Both the position numbers and the translations under genes were made by a program. The notes beneath the pieces are model-generated. The model made no database searches. It saw only the letters and a program-made list of their open reading frames with translations, and was not told where the DNA came from. A DNA stretch of 64,000 nt from Lachnospiraceae bacterium (lineage in GTDB: Bacteria > Bacillota > Clostridia > Lachnospirales > Lachnospiraceae). Location: positions 1 through 64,000 of the forward strand of contig CAAFXE010000387.1 in the NCBI GenBank assembly GCA_900766915.1. Direction: 5' to 3'. This document shows positions 32,933 to 40,960 of this stretch, one piece after another (within the stretch, counting starts at the first letter, position 1; the number at the start of each line of letters is the position of its first letter).

Positions 32933-33850
32933 TTATAAATATTTCGCCTTTGCATCTCTGATCATTTTTGCTGCTTCTTCCACGATTACCATATCTTCCG
33001 GAATCAAAGCGGCCAGCGGTTTACGCACACCACCCAAATCGAGACCTTCATTCATCTTCAAAATTTCTTTAATCACGCCATACATATTTCCATGAGCAGA
33101 ACACATCTTATAAATAATGGCATCTACATCATACTGGATCTCACACGCTTCCTCTAACTTTCCTGCCTTTACAAGCTCATCCATTTTCAGGAAAAGCTCC
33201 GGCATTACACCGTAGGTTCCGCCGATGCCCGCATCTGCACCGATCACACGTCCGCTGATGAACTGCTCGTCAGGACCATTAAATACTATGTAATCTTCTC
33301 CTGCTGCCTGTTTAAACATCTGAATATCCTGTACCGGCATAGAGGAATTCTTAACACCAATGACTCTCGGATTCTTTCTCATTTCCGCAAAGAGACTCTG
33401 AGTCAATGCAACGCCTGCCAGCTGTGGAATATTGTAGATTACAAAATCCGTATTCGGTGCTGCCGCACTCATATCATTCCAATATTCAGCAATGGCATAC
33501 TCCGGTAAATGAAAATAAATCGGAGGGATTGCTGCAATCGCATCTACACCAAGGCTTTCTGCATGTGCTGCAAGTTCCTGACTGTCCTTTGTATTGTTGC
33601 ATGCCACATGTGCGATCACAGTCAGTTTGCCTTTTCCAACCTTCATGACATTTTCAAGTACAATCTTTCGATCTTCTACGCTCTGATAAATACATTCACC
33701 GGAAGAACCATTTACATAAACACCCTTCACACCCTTATCAATAAAATAACGGGTCAGTGCCTGAACGCCTTCCGGGCTAATGTTTCCGTCCTGATCATAA
33801 CATGCATAAAATGCCGGGATGATTCCCTTATACTTCTCTAAATTTCTCAT
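32933..33850 (-). CDS. nanA: N-acetylneuraminate lyase
   Basis: 305 aa TIM-barrel aldolase of the DapA/NanA family. The Schiff-base lysine is in VIGVKNSSMP (about 164-173), the tyrosine in DFVIYNIP (about 137), and the carboxylate loop reads NGSSGE in place of GxTGE. It splits sialic acid into ManNAc and pyruvate. Last gene of the transporter operon; the context (nanE, nanK, nanQ divergent) supports NanA over dihydrodipicolinate synthase. Confidence 0.92.
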   Translation of the reverse strand: MRNLEKYKGIIPAFYACYDQDGNISPEGVQALTRYFIDKGVKGVYVNGSSGECIYQSVEDRKIVLENVMKVGKGKLTVIAHVACNNTKDSQELAAHAESLGVDAIAAIPPIYFHLPEYAIAEYWNDMSAAAPNTDFVIYNIPQLAGVALTQSLFAEMRKNPRVIGVKNSSMPVQDIQMFKQAAGEDYIVFNGPDEQFISGRVIGADAGIGGTYGVMPELFLKMDELVKAGKLEEACEIQYDVDAIIYKMCSAHGNMYGVIKEILKMNEGLDLGGVRKPLAALIPEDMVIVEEAAKMIRDAKAKYL

Positions 33851-33876
33851 TTTGGTTTACTCCTTTGATAGCTATC

Positions 33877-34734
33877 TTAAAATAACTTCTCCACAACAGC
33901 CTTTGAGGTTTTCCGATTGTTCATCTTGGAATCCTCATGATTTCTCCGATAAAATTCGTGAAACAAAACATCTATCACAAACATCTGGCTCATTTTTGTG
34001 CCCATGGATCCCCCCTCCAATGGTCCTTCATTAGAGCCACATAACAGCAAGACATCTGTGTAGCTGGTTAAAGGTGATTTCAAAAATCTGCTGATTGCCA
34101 CAACCCTTGCTCCCGATTCCCTCGCAATTTTAGCCACATAGATATTATCCTTTGTAGAACCCGAGTAGGATAAAAATATGATCAGATCCTCTTCGGTCGC
34201 CATAGAGGCCGTCATCGCCTGCATATGAGGATCCTGAATACAGGTTACCTTATTGGTAATTCTAAGAAATACATTTCGTGCGGCCTGAGCAACCAGTAAG
34301 CTGTCACCTACACCAAAAAAGTAAATCCTTTTTGCTTCTTCCATCATGGTAACCGTTTGGGAAATGGCATCATAATCTATCAGTCTTCTCGTTTCCCTTA
34401 AAGCGTCGATGTTATGTTCAAGAAGTTCATCCAGTATATTATCTGCCCCCAAATACCTGGATGGAGCTGCTCCTTTGATCTTTTCCGACGTATCATCCCC
34501 GGAAAGACTTAAAGAGAGCTTCATTTTAAACTCCTGATATCCTTTCACTCCAACAGTCCTGCAGAACCTGTGGACACTGGCATCAGCCACCTTACATGCG
34601 TCTGACAGATCGCTGATAGACATAAACAGCACCTTTTCAGAATTGCGAATTACATAATCGGCAATCTTTTTTTCCGTTTTCGTAAACTGATTGTAGGACA
34701 GCTGAATATCTGTCAAAAAATTTGATGCTGCCAT
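33877..34734 (-). CDS. RpiR/MurR-family regulator of the nan genes
   Basis: 285 aa. An N-terminal HTH_6 domain (about 1-77; ISDLSDACKVADASVHRFCR) and a C-terminal SIS sugar-phosphate-binding domain (about 115-245; IYFFGVGDSLLVAQAARN). Such regulators respond to amino-sugar phosphates, in nan clusters usually ManNAc-6-P or GlcNAc-6-P. It is encoded between the permeases and nanA. GAAA/TTTC-type palindromes in the divergent promoter region are likely operators. Confidence 0.88.
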   Translation of the reverse strand: MAASNFLTDIQLSYNQFTKTEKKIADYVIRNSEKVLFMSISDLSDACKVADASVHRFCRTVGVKGYQEFKMKLSLSLSGDDTSEKIKGAAPSRYLGADNILDELLEHNIDALRETRRLIDYDAISQTVTMMEEAKRIYFFGVGDSLLVAQAARNVFLRITNKVTCIQDPHMQAMTASMATEEDLIIFLSYSGSTKDNIYVAKIARESGARVVAISRFLKSPLTSYTDVLLLCGSNEGPLEGGSMGTKMSQMFVIDVLFHEFYRRNHEDSKMNNRKTSKAVVEKLF

Positions 34735-34765
34735 AAAACCTCTTTAACCTTCCTGTTTCTAAGAT

Positions 34766-35611
34766 TTAGCCCTTGACTGCTCCCATGGTAATACCCTGTG
34801 TAAAGTATTTCTGGAACATCAGGAATACTGCAATGATCGGAACAGCGCCTAATGCCGCACCGGCCATAATCAGACCAAAGTCGTTTGACATTTCTGCCTG
34901 CAGCTTTGCAATACCGAGAGAAATGGTAAGTACATCGCTGGAGTTTAACATAATTAACTGTAAAAAGTAATCATTCCAGGTACTGATAAAGGTAAAAATT
35001 GCCAATGCTCCGATTCCCGGCTGAATAATGGGCATTACGATTGTAGAAAAAATCTTAAGTTCTCCGGCACCGTCAATTTTGGCAGCCTCTATCATTTCTG
35101 ACGGAATCGTTTCAGAGAACTGCTTCATCAAAAACACACCAAAAGGCCATCCAACGGTAGGAAGGATTACTGCCCATACCTTATCATGCAGGCCAAGAAA
35201 AGCCATTTCTTTTAACAACGGAACTAAAACCACCTGTTTTGGCAGTGCCATAGCACAGATAAACAGGGAAAATACAACTGCCTGACCGATAAAACGTTTC
35301 TTTGCCAGTGCATATCCGGCCATTGCCGCGGTAAGACAGGTAAGGATCATCGCCATAACAGCAATAAATACAGTATTCCACAGCCATTTAAATGCCGGCT
35401 TTGCAAACAGTCTGATGTAGTTATCCGTTGTAGGATTTTTCGGAAACCATTCAGGGTTTACTGCATTGATCGCTGCAGCATCCTTAAAGGAACCTGTAAG
35501 AATCCAGTATAACGGGAAAATCATCAAAATTGCCAGGATAATCATGACAACAAAAACAAAAATATCATATCCTGTTTTTTGTTTTAATTTACTTTTCGCC
35601 ACTGTTGCCAC
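34766..35611 (-). CDS. CUT1 ABC transporter permease (MalG-like), probable sialic acid uptake
   Basis: 281 aa, six membrane helices. The EAA loop EAAKIDGAGELKIFSTIVMPIIQPG (about 189-213) contacts the ATPase; it is cited here only in part as EAAKIDGAGE...MPIIQPG. It ends GITMGAVKG, typical of MalG-type subunits. It lies 3 bases after the MalF-type partner. No ATPase gene is in the operon, so a shared MsmK-type ATPase must be encoded elsewhere. Confidence 0.9.
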   Translation of the reverse strand: MATVAKSKLKQKTGYDIFVFVVMIILAILMIFPLYWILTGSFKDAAAINAVNPEWFPKNPTTDNYIRLFAKPAFKWLWNTVFIAVMAMILTCLTAAMAGYALAKKRFIGQAVVFSLFICAMALPKQVVLVPLLKEMAFLGLHDKVWAVILPTVGWPFGVFLMKQFSETIPSEMIEAAKIDGAGELKIFSTIVMPIIQPGIGALAIFTFISTWNDYFLQLIMLNSSDVLTISLGIAKLQAEMSNDFGLIMAGAALGAVPIIAVFLMFQKYFTQGITMGAVKG

Positions 35612-35614
35612 CTC

Positions 35615-36523
35615 CTAATCATTTGCCCCGTTATTTGCAAACTTCAACTGTAGGACAGAGAAGAATGCGATAACGATTGCAAGGAAGATACCCATCGCAT
35701 TACCGTAACCATAGCGGTTCAGCTTAAATGCCTGATAGTAAATATAATACATAATTGTATCAGTTGCGTGGTTTGGTCCACCTGATGTTAATAACTGGAT
35801 CAATGCATAACACTGGAAAGAGTTAATGGTTGTAATAATTAAAATATAAAGTGTGGTAGGCATAATAGACGGCCATTTAATCTTCCAGAAAGTCTGAAGC
35901 TTTGTAGCACCGTCAACCTCAGATGCTTCAATTAAAGTTGTATCTACATTTCCAAGAGCAGCCACATAAAGTACAATTGGCTGACCGATAGAAGTTGTAA
36001 AAAGAATTAAAATAATACATGCCAACGCTGTTCTTTCATCACCCAGCCAGCTGATTTTTTCATCAAGAATACCAACATTATTTAATACATAATTAAATAA
36101 GCCTGTGTATTTGTTAAACATCCATTTCCATACAACGGAAACTGCTACTGTACCGGTAACTACCGGAAGATAAAATACACATCGGAAGAACGATCTTGAA
36201 AACGCATTCATCTTATAAATGGATGCTGCAACCCAAAGAGAAAATACAGTAACACTGGGTACTGCCACAGCTACGATAATTACGGTATTAACCAGAGCTT
36301 TTCTAAAGATCGGGTCATTAAACATTTCAATATAGTTCTGAATTCCAACGAACGTAAAATCATTCATTGTGTAGTTAAAAAAACTGGTAAACAGACATAA
36401 AAACATCGGCACGATTACAAAGCCTACAAAGAAAAACAATGCCGGCAGTAAGAACAAATAGGCCGCTTTTGTTTCTCTCCAGACCAACACTCTGCTCTGT
36501 TTCAGGGATTTACTTCTACCCAC
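35615..36523 (-). CDS. CUT1 ABC transporter permease (MalF-like), probable sialic acid uptake
   Basis: 302 aa, six membrane helices, with the EAA loop EASEVDGATKLQTFWKIKWP (about 206-225). It follows the binding protein after a 77-base gap containing a strong hairpin. Partner of the MalG-type subunit next door. Substrate assignment rests on the nan context. Confidence 0.9.
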   Translation of the reverse strand: MGRSKSLKQSRVLVWRETKAAYLFLLPALFFFVGFVIVPMFLCLFTSFFNYTMNDFTFVGIQNYIEMFNDPIFRKALVNTVIIVAVAVPSVTVFSLWVAASIYKMNAFSRSFFRCVFYLPVVTGTVAVSVVWKWMFNKYTGLFNYVLNNVGILDEKISWLGDERTALACIILILFTTSIGQPIVLYVAALGNVDTTLIEASEVDGATKLQTFWKIKWPSIMPTTLYILIITTINSFQCYALIQLLTSGGPNHATDTIMYYIYYQAFKLNRYGYGNAMGIFLAIVIAFFSVLQLKFANNGAND

Positions 36524-36542
36524 TGATTCACCCTCCTATTTC

Positions 36543-36576
36543 AAAAGAAGCACCCACCTCAAAAGGCAGGTGCTTC
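36543..36576 (-). terminator. Attenuating hairpin between binding protein and permease genes
   Basis: On the minus strand GAAGCACC and GGTGCTTC, extended inward by four more pairs with G-U, are followed by T4. Such intergenic hairpins usually raise binding-protein mRNA over permease mRNA by 3'-end protection or partial termination. Confidence 0.6.
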
Positions 36577-36600
36577 ATATTTGTGTCAGCGATATGTTAA

Positions 36601-37944
36601 TTACTTGGAAGCCGCTGCAGTTGCATCGTTACATGATGCCACATAAGCATCAGCTGCTGTCTGAACATCATTACCGGATACTAAAATCTGCTGAAGAAGG
36701 TTCCACCATGCTGTTCTCTGCTCTGCCCAGCCAAGTGTTACGTTGTAGTAATCACCTAACCACTGCTGGAAGCTTGCAAATGTAGCCATTCTTTCTTCAT
36801 TTTCTGTTCCTTCATAAGGATTGCCGAAAGAAGATCTTACCGGGAAGAATCCTGTACATGTAACACTGAGAGGTCCCTGTACTTCATCATCACAGATAAA
36901 CTCGATAAATGTTTTAGCTGCTGCAATCTTGTTAGCATCGCCGTTATCAAAGATACCGAATCCCCAGATACCGCCACATAATTCAGGTACTCCGTCATCG
37001 GATGGGAATGCTACTGCATAAGGTGTGAATGTAACCTGCTCTGCATAGTTCATCTGGTTAGCAGCGTTCCAGCAGAAGCTCATTGCGATTGTTCCGTTAG
37101 CAAATAACTGAAGTTCATCAGCTGCTGCCATACCGGCATCAGCGCTTAATAATCCGCCGTCAACCCAGGTCTTTAACTGTGTTAAGCCTTTCACGCCTGC
37201 TTCGTTGTTCATTGTCCATTCTGTATGCTCAGCATTTGTGAATTTTCCGCTGTAAAGGTTCATTGCCAAAGCACGTGTACCCTGGTCACCACCCTGACCG
37301 CCGCAGTAAACAATACCTGTTGTATCTACGCCGCTGTCTTTCAGAGCTTTTAAAGCTTTTTCAAAGTTTTCTGTTGTCCATGTACGGTCTTCGTTGATGT
37401 ACTGAAGCGCACCGGCTTTTTCAAACATTTCATAGTTGATAGCCATTGTATGTGTTGTCATAACAAGTGGATATTCATAGTAAGCACCGTCTGCGGATTT
37501 ACAAGCTGCTACAACTGCTTCACTTGTTGCAGAGATATCAGCTAATGCTTCATCATCCCAAAGGTCTGCAAGGTCAACCATTTTGCCCTTAGCACCCCAG
37601 TTGCTTACGAGACGTTCCGGTCCTTCTAAAATAATATCAGGAGTTGTGCCGGCTTCGATAGCTGCTGTTACCTGATCATCACCTGATGTGTAGTCAAGGT
37701 ATTCAACGGTTACATGGATGTCCGGATATTTTTCATTGAATGATGCAATAAATCCTTCTACAGTAGCTGCATCCTGGAATTTACCTACCGGATATGTCCA
37801 TAATGTAATGTCAGAAGCTGCGCCTTCTGCATTTTCTGTTACTTCTGCAGGTGTTTCTGCAGGAGCTTCTGTTTCTTTAGCACCGCATGCCACCAGTGAA
37901 AGTGTCATAACACCTGCTAAAGCCAACGCGATTAACTTTTTCAT
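36601..37944 (-). CDS. Extracellular solute-binding lipoprotein, probable sialic acid binding
   Basis: 447 aa. A lipoprotein signal peptide with lipobox LVAC (Cys at about 20), a Glu/Ala-rich linker, then a family 1 (CUT1) binding fold (ITLWTYPVGKFQDAATVEGF; EGPERLVSNWGAKGKMVDLADLW, partly cited). First gene of the operon with two permeases, the RpiR regulator and nanA. Substrate is inferred from context: free sialic acid or a derivative. Confidence 0.88.
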   Translation of the reverse strand: MKKLIALALAGVMTLSLVACGAKETEAPAETPAEVTENAEGAASDITLWTYPVGKFQDAATVEGFIASFNEKYPDIHVTVEYLDYTSGDDQVTAAIEAGTTPDIILEGPERLVSNWGAKGKMVDLADLWDDEALADISATSEAVVAACKSADGAYYEYPLVMTTHTMAINYEMFEKAGALQYINEDRTWTTENFEKALKALKDSGVDTTGIVYCGGQGGDQGTRALAMNLYSGKFTNAEHTEWTMNNEAGVKGLTQLKTWVDGGLLSADAGMAAADELQLFANGTIAMSFCWNAANQMNYAEQVTFTPYAVAFPSDDGVPELCGGIWGFGIFDNGDANKIAAAKTFIEFICDDEVQGPLSVTCTGFFPVRSSFGNPYEGTENEERMATFASFQQWLGDYYNVTLGWAEQRTAWWNLLQQILVSGNDVQTAADAYVASCNDATAAASK

Positions 37945-37988
37945 TTGATTTTCCTCCTTATTAAGTTATCGTTCATGGTTATGTTGAA

Positions 37989-38017
37989 ATTGTATATGAA
38001 CAAGGAGTTTTTGTCAA
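37989..38017 (-). promoter_or_regulatory. Promoter of the nan transporter operon
   Basis: On the minus strand a perfect -35 TTGACA (38012-38017), 17 bases, -10 TACAAT (37989-37994), 44 bases before the binding-protein start. Confidence 0.8.
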
Positions 38018-38046
38018 TAGTTTTTTATCAATATTAAACAATTTTT

Positions 38047-38088
38047 GAAATTTCTTTTTTCGGTATATTTTTATGAAAAAAATTTTCA
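38047..38088. promoter_or_regulatory. Candidate RpiR-type operators in the divergent nan promoter region
   Basis: Two palindromes of the GAAA/TTTC kind lie between the two divergent promoters: GAAATTTC (38047-38054) and TGAAAAAAATTTTCA (38074-38088, arms TGAAAA/TTTTCA with a 3-base spacer). RpiR/MurR regulators often bind GAAA-TTTC palindromes, so these are good candidates for the regulator encoded in the cluster. Confidence 0.5.
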
Positions 38089-38099
38089 CTTTATTTATA

Positions 38100-38128
38100 A
38101 TGACATTACACAGAAAACATGTTATAAT
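38100..38128 (+). promoter_or_regulatory. Promoter of the nanE-nanQ-nanK operon
   Basis: -35 ATGACA (38100-38105), 17 bases, -10 TATAAT (38123-38128), about 46 bases before nanE. The second candidate operator ends 12 bases upstream of the -35. Confidence 0.75.
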
Positions 38129-38174
38129 ACTACAAAAGTTTTTACCTTAAATATATGATAGAAAGGACATGGCT

Positions 38175-38876
38175 ATGAAAAGAACTTTAAACGAAGTATT
38201 AGAAGCTACCAAGGGCAGCATTATTGTTTCCTGTCAGGCATTACCGGGTGAACCTTTATACTGTGAAGAAATGTCCCTGATGTCTTTCATGGCAAAGGCA
38301 GCACAGATGGCCGGAAGCAAATGTATTCGCACCAGCAGTGTCCGGGATGTGGCAGCAATTAAAGAAGCTACCGGTCTTCCGGTCATTGGTCTGATCAAGC
38401 GCAATTATGATGGGTATGAGCCTTACATCACTCCTACCATGAGAGAAATCGATGAACTGGTTGCAGCGGAATCTGATATCATTGCTTTGGATTGTACTTA
38501 TATGAAAAGACCCAATGGTGCCACCATCAATGACTTTTTAAAGGAGATCCGTGAAAAATATCCGGATATTTCTTTAATGGCTGACATTTCTACCTTTGAA
38601 GAAGGTGTCAACGCATGGAAATGCGGTGTCAATCTGGTGGGAACTACCATGAGCGGCTATACCCCTTATTCACCAAAGACAGACGGTCCCGACTACGAGC
38701 TTGTTTCCGGATTAGTGGAAGCACTGCCGATTCCTGTCATTGCGGAAGGCAGGGTTCATTACCCCGATCAGGCGAAGAAGATGCTGTCTTTAGGTGTCCA
38801 TGCAGTTGTTGTAGGCGGTGCAATCACCAGACCTCTGGAAATCGCACAGCGCTTTTATAAAGCAATTGAAGAGTAA
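38175..38876 (+). CDS. nanE: N-acylmannosamine-6-phosphate 2-epimerase
   Basis: About 233 aa TIM barrel. Family motifs SIIVSCQALPGEPLY near the N-terminus, GLPVIGLIKR, and the C-terminal phosphate site AEGRVHYPDQAKK and GAHAVVVGGAITRP-like (GVHAVVVGGAITRP). It converts ManNAc-6-P to GlcNAc-6-P. I prefer the ATG at 38175, seven bases after AAAGGA; the ATG at 38169 is too close to that site. Confidence 0.93.
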   Translation: MKRTLNEVLEATKGSIIVSCQALPGEPLYCEEMSLMSFMAKAAQMAGSKCIRTSSVRDVAAIKEATGLPVIGLIKRNYDGYEPYITPTMREIDELVAAESDIIALDCTYMKRPNGATINDFLKEIREKYPDISLMADISTFEEGVNAWKCGVNLVGTTMSGYTPYSPKTDGPDYELVSGLVEALPIPVIAEGRVHYPDQAKKMLSLGVHAVVVGGAITRPLEIAQRFYKAIEE

Positions 38877-38909
38877 ACCGTAATTGTCTTGCCAAAAGGG
38901 AGTGAATTT

Positions 38910-39359
38910 ATGATTTTTGACAGCTTGGCAAATATTGCAATTTATAAGGGTATGAATCCTAATTTAGATACTGCTATCGACTTTCTTTTGTCTCACGATC
39001 TGGAAAGCCTTCCTTTCGGAAGGACGCAAATCGATGGCGATCTTGTCTTCCTTAACAAAATGGAAGCAACTGCAGCTTTGGCACATACGAAACAATTTGA
39101 AGTTCATAAGCAATATCTGGATGTCCAGATTGATTTATCCGGTGTTGAACGGATAGATACCGGTGAACAGCTTTCCTTTGATACCTTTGATTTCAGCGAG
39201 GAAAAGGATATAGGGTTTGCAGACTGTGGTACCTTTGCATCCTGTATTCTCGGACCCGGAAATTTTACTGTATGCATGGCCGGAGAGTTTCATAAACCGG
39301 GGATTGCCGTTACCAAAGATACGTCCCTGGTAAAATGTGTTTTAAAGGTTCATATTTAG
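38910..39359 (+). CDS. nanQ: YhcH/YjgK/YiaL-family protein (NanQ-like)
   Basis: 149 aa from the ATG at 38910 with GGGAG upstream; an earlier in-frame TTG is unlikely. Cupin-like fold with metal-binding residues in FEVHKQYLDVQ and CMAGEFHKPGIA. In enterobacteria the homologue NanQ speeds sialic acid anomerisation, turning the alpha form cut by sialidase or transported into the form used by NanA. It sits between nanE and nanK, which supports that role. Confidence 0.85.
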   Translation: MIFDSLANIAIYKGMNPNLDTAIDFLLSHDLESLPFGRTQIDGDLVFLNKMEATAALAHTKQFEVHKQYLDVQIDLSGVERIDTGEQLSFDTFDFSEEKDIGFADCGTFASCILGPGNFTVCMAGEFHKPGIAVTKDTSLVKCVLKVHI

Positions 39360-39368
39360 GAGGACTTC

Positions 39369-40271
39369 ATGAAAATACTTGTATTTGATATCGGCGGAAC
39401 ATCGATCAAACATGGTGTATGCACGGATGACCGGCTCCTTTCTGTTAAGGAAACTCCTACCAACGCAAAGCTGGGCGGAAGACACATTATAGATACGGTG
39501 ATTTCCCTGATTGAAAAAGAAACTGATTATGATGCCATTGGAATCAGCACTGCAGGGCAGGTGAATGCGGATACAGGCTCCATCATCTATGCCAACAGCA
39601 ACATCCCAAACTATACCGGAATGCAGATTCGAAAAGAGCTAGAAGAACGCTTTCATGTTCCGGTCATGGTAGAAAATGATGTGAACTCTGCTGCCATGGG
39701 CGAAGCCATCTTTGGTGCCGGAAAAGAATACGACGACTTTCTTTGTCTCACCTACGGAACCGGTGTAGGCGGTGCAATCATTCAGAACAAGCAGATCTTC
39801 CACGGTTCCAGCTTTTCCGCAGCGGAATTTGGTGCACTCGTAACTCACAGCGAAGAAAAAATCCATCAAAAGGATTTCTTTGACGGATGCTATGAACGCT
39901 ATGCCTCCACTACCGCTCTGGTGCAAAAAGCAAAAGCCTACGATTCCTGCTTAGATAGCGGCAGAAAGATTTTTGAACATCTTGATGATCCCCAGGTTCA
40001 GAAAATTCTGGATAACTGGATTGATGAGATTATGTTAGGTTTATCATCCCTGACACATATTTTTAATCCATCGTGTATGATTCTTGGAGGAGGCATCATG
40101 GTTCAGCCTCTGATCATGGAAAAAATTCAGGAAAAAATTCCAAAGTACATTATGCCAAGCTTCAGACATGTGGCATTGAAACCCGCTGCCTTAGGAAATA
40201 CGGCAGGACTTTTTGGCATCAACCATCTTGCAAAGGAATATTATCACATCACAAAGAATGCCTGTCGTTAA
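39369..40271 (+). CDS. nanK: ROK-family kinase, probable N-acetylmannosamine kinase
   Basis: 300 aa. ATP site VFDIGGTSIKHGV (about 4-16), sugar site in VENDVNSAAMGE (about 100-111) and GTGVGGAIIQN (about 136-146). It phosphorylates ManNAc between the NanA and NanE steps. The usual ROK zinc motif (CxCGxxGC) is absent: the equivalent region reads AEFGALVTHSEEK. Zinc-free ROK ManNAc kinases are known, so this does not exclude function. Last gene of the operon; the terminator overlaps its stop codon. Confidence 0.87.
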   Translation: MKILVFDIGGTSIKHGVCTDDRLLSVKETPTNAKLGGRHIIDTVISLIEKETDYDAIGISTAGQVNADTGSIIYANSNIPNYTGMQIRKELEERFHVPVMVENDVNSAAMGEAIFGAGKEYDDFLCLTYGTGVGGAIIQNKQIFHGSSFSAAEFGALVTHSEEKIHQKDFFDGCYERYASTTALVQKAKAYDSCLDSGRKIFEHLDDPQVQKILDNWIDEIMLGLSSLTHIFNPSCMILGGGIMVQPLIMEKIQEKIPKYIMPSFRHVALKPAALGNTAGLFGINHLAKEYYHITKNACR

Positions 40272-40289
40272 ACCGACAGGCACTTTTTT
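40260..40289 (+). terminator. Terminator overlapping the nanK stop codon
   Basis: GCCTGTCG (40260-40267) and CGACAGGC (40274-40281) flank TTAAAC, which contains the nanK stop, followed by T6. The last three codons form the 5' arm. Confidence 0.85.
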
Positions 40290-40295
40290 GTGATG

Positions 40296-40937
40296 TTACG
40301 CTAAAATTTCCGGAATCAGCTCAGCCAGCTTTTTAGCCAGCTTTTCATGAGCAGCGGGACTTAAATGCATATAGTCATATGGGTACATTTCTATTCCTTT
40401 AACAGCTCCGGCATCCAGAAAACAGCACCGGTTTCTTTCGGCTACTTCCCGATATAAAGGTGCCAGTGCACGGGTTTTATCCACGCATCCCTGTCCCATT
40501 TCACCGATTACAAAGGTTTTTTCATATCCAGGCTCAATGGGTGGCGGTGCAATTACCAGGATACGTGCTCCCTGTGCATAGGCCTCCTTTGCATTCTGTG
40601 CCTTCTGCACCAGTCTTTCCAGACCTTTTGCGATATTCTCCGGTGTGGCATGAAAGCGCTGCTTCACATCATTGGTTCCAAGCATAATAATAAGCAGATC
40701 CACAGGCTCATGGCACATCAACGTGGTATAAATACTTGAAAAGCCATTAAGCCCTTCTGTCAAAGGGTCATCAAACACTGTTGTTCTTCCGCTTATCCCC
40801 TCTTCCTTGACATCATATTCCTCTCCCAGATATTCCTGCAAAAGACCTGTCCATCGTTCTTTTTTGGTAAAACGTCCCATATTTTTTGAATTATATCCGT
40901 GGGTATTGGAATCCCCAAAACATACAATTGTTTTCAT
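40296..40937 (-). CDS. SGNH/GDSL-family hydrolase
   Basis: 213 aa from the ATG at 40937, preceded by CGGAGA; a longer start at 40964 overlapping folC lacks such a site. Catalytic blocks: block I IVCFGDSNTHG (Ser), block III IIMLGTNDVK (Asn), block V YDYMHLSPAAHE (Asp and His). No signal peptide, so a cytoplasmic esterase. It converges with the nan operon, so sialate O-acetylesterase activity is a guess only; the segment MGRFTKKERWTGLLQEYLG also fits arylesterase or thioesterase relatives. Confidence 0.8.
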   Translation of the reverse strand: MKTIVCFGDSNTHGYNSKNMGRFTKKERWTGLLQEYLGEEYDVKEEGISGRTTVFDDPLTEGLNGFSSIYTTLMCHEPVDLLIIMLGTNDVKQRFHATPENIAKGLERLVQKAQNAKEAYAQGARILVIAPPPIEPGYEKTFVIGEMGQGCVDKTRALAPLYREVAERNRCCFLDAGAVKGIEMYPYDYMHLSPAAHEKLAKKLAELIPEILA

Positions 40938-40960
40938 AACTTCATTCTCCGTTTTGTGAC

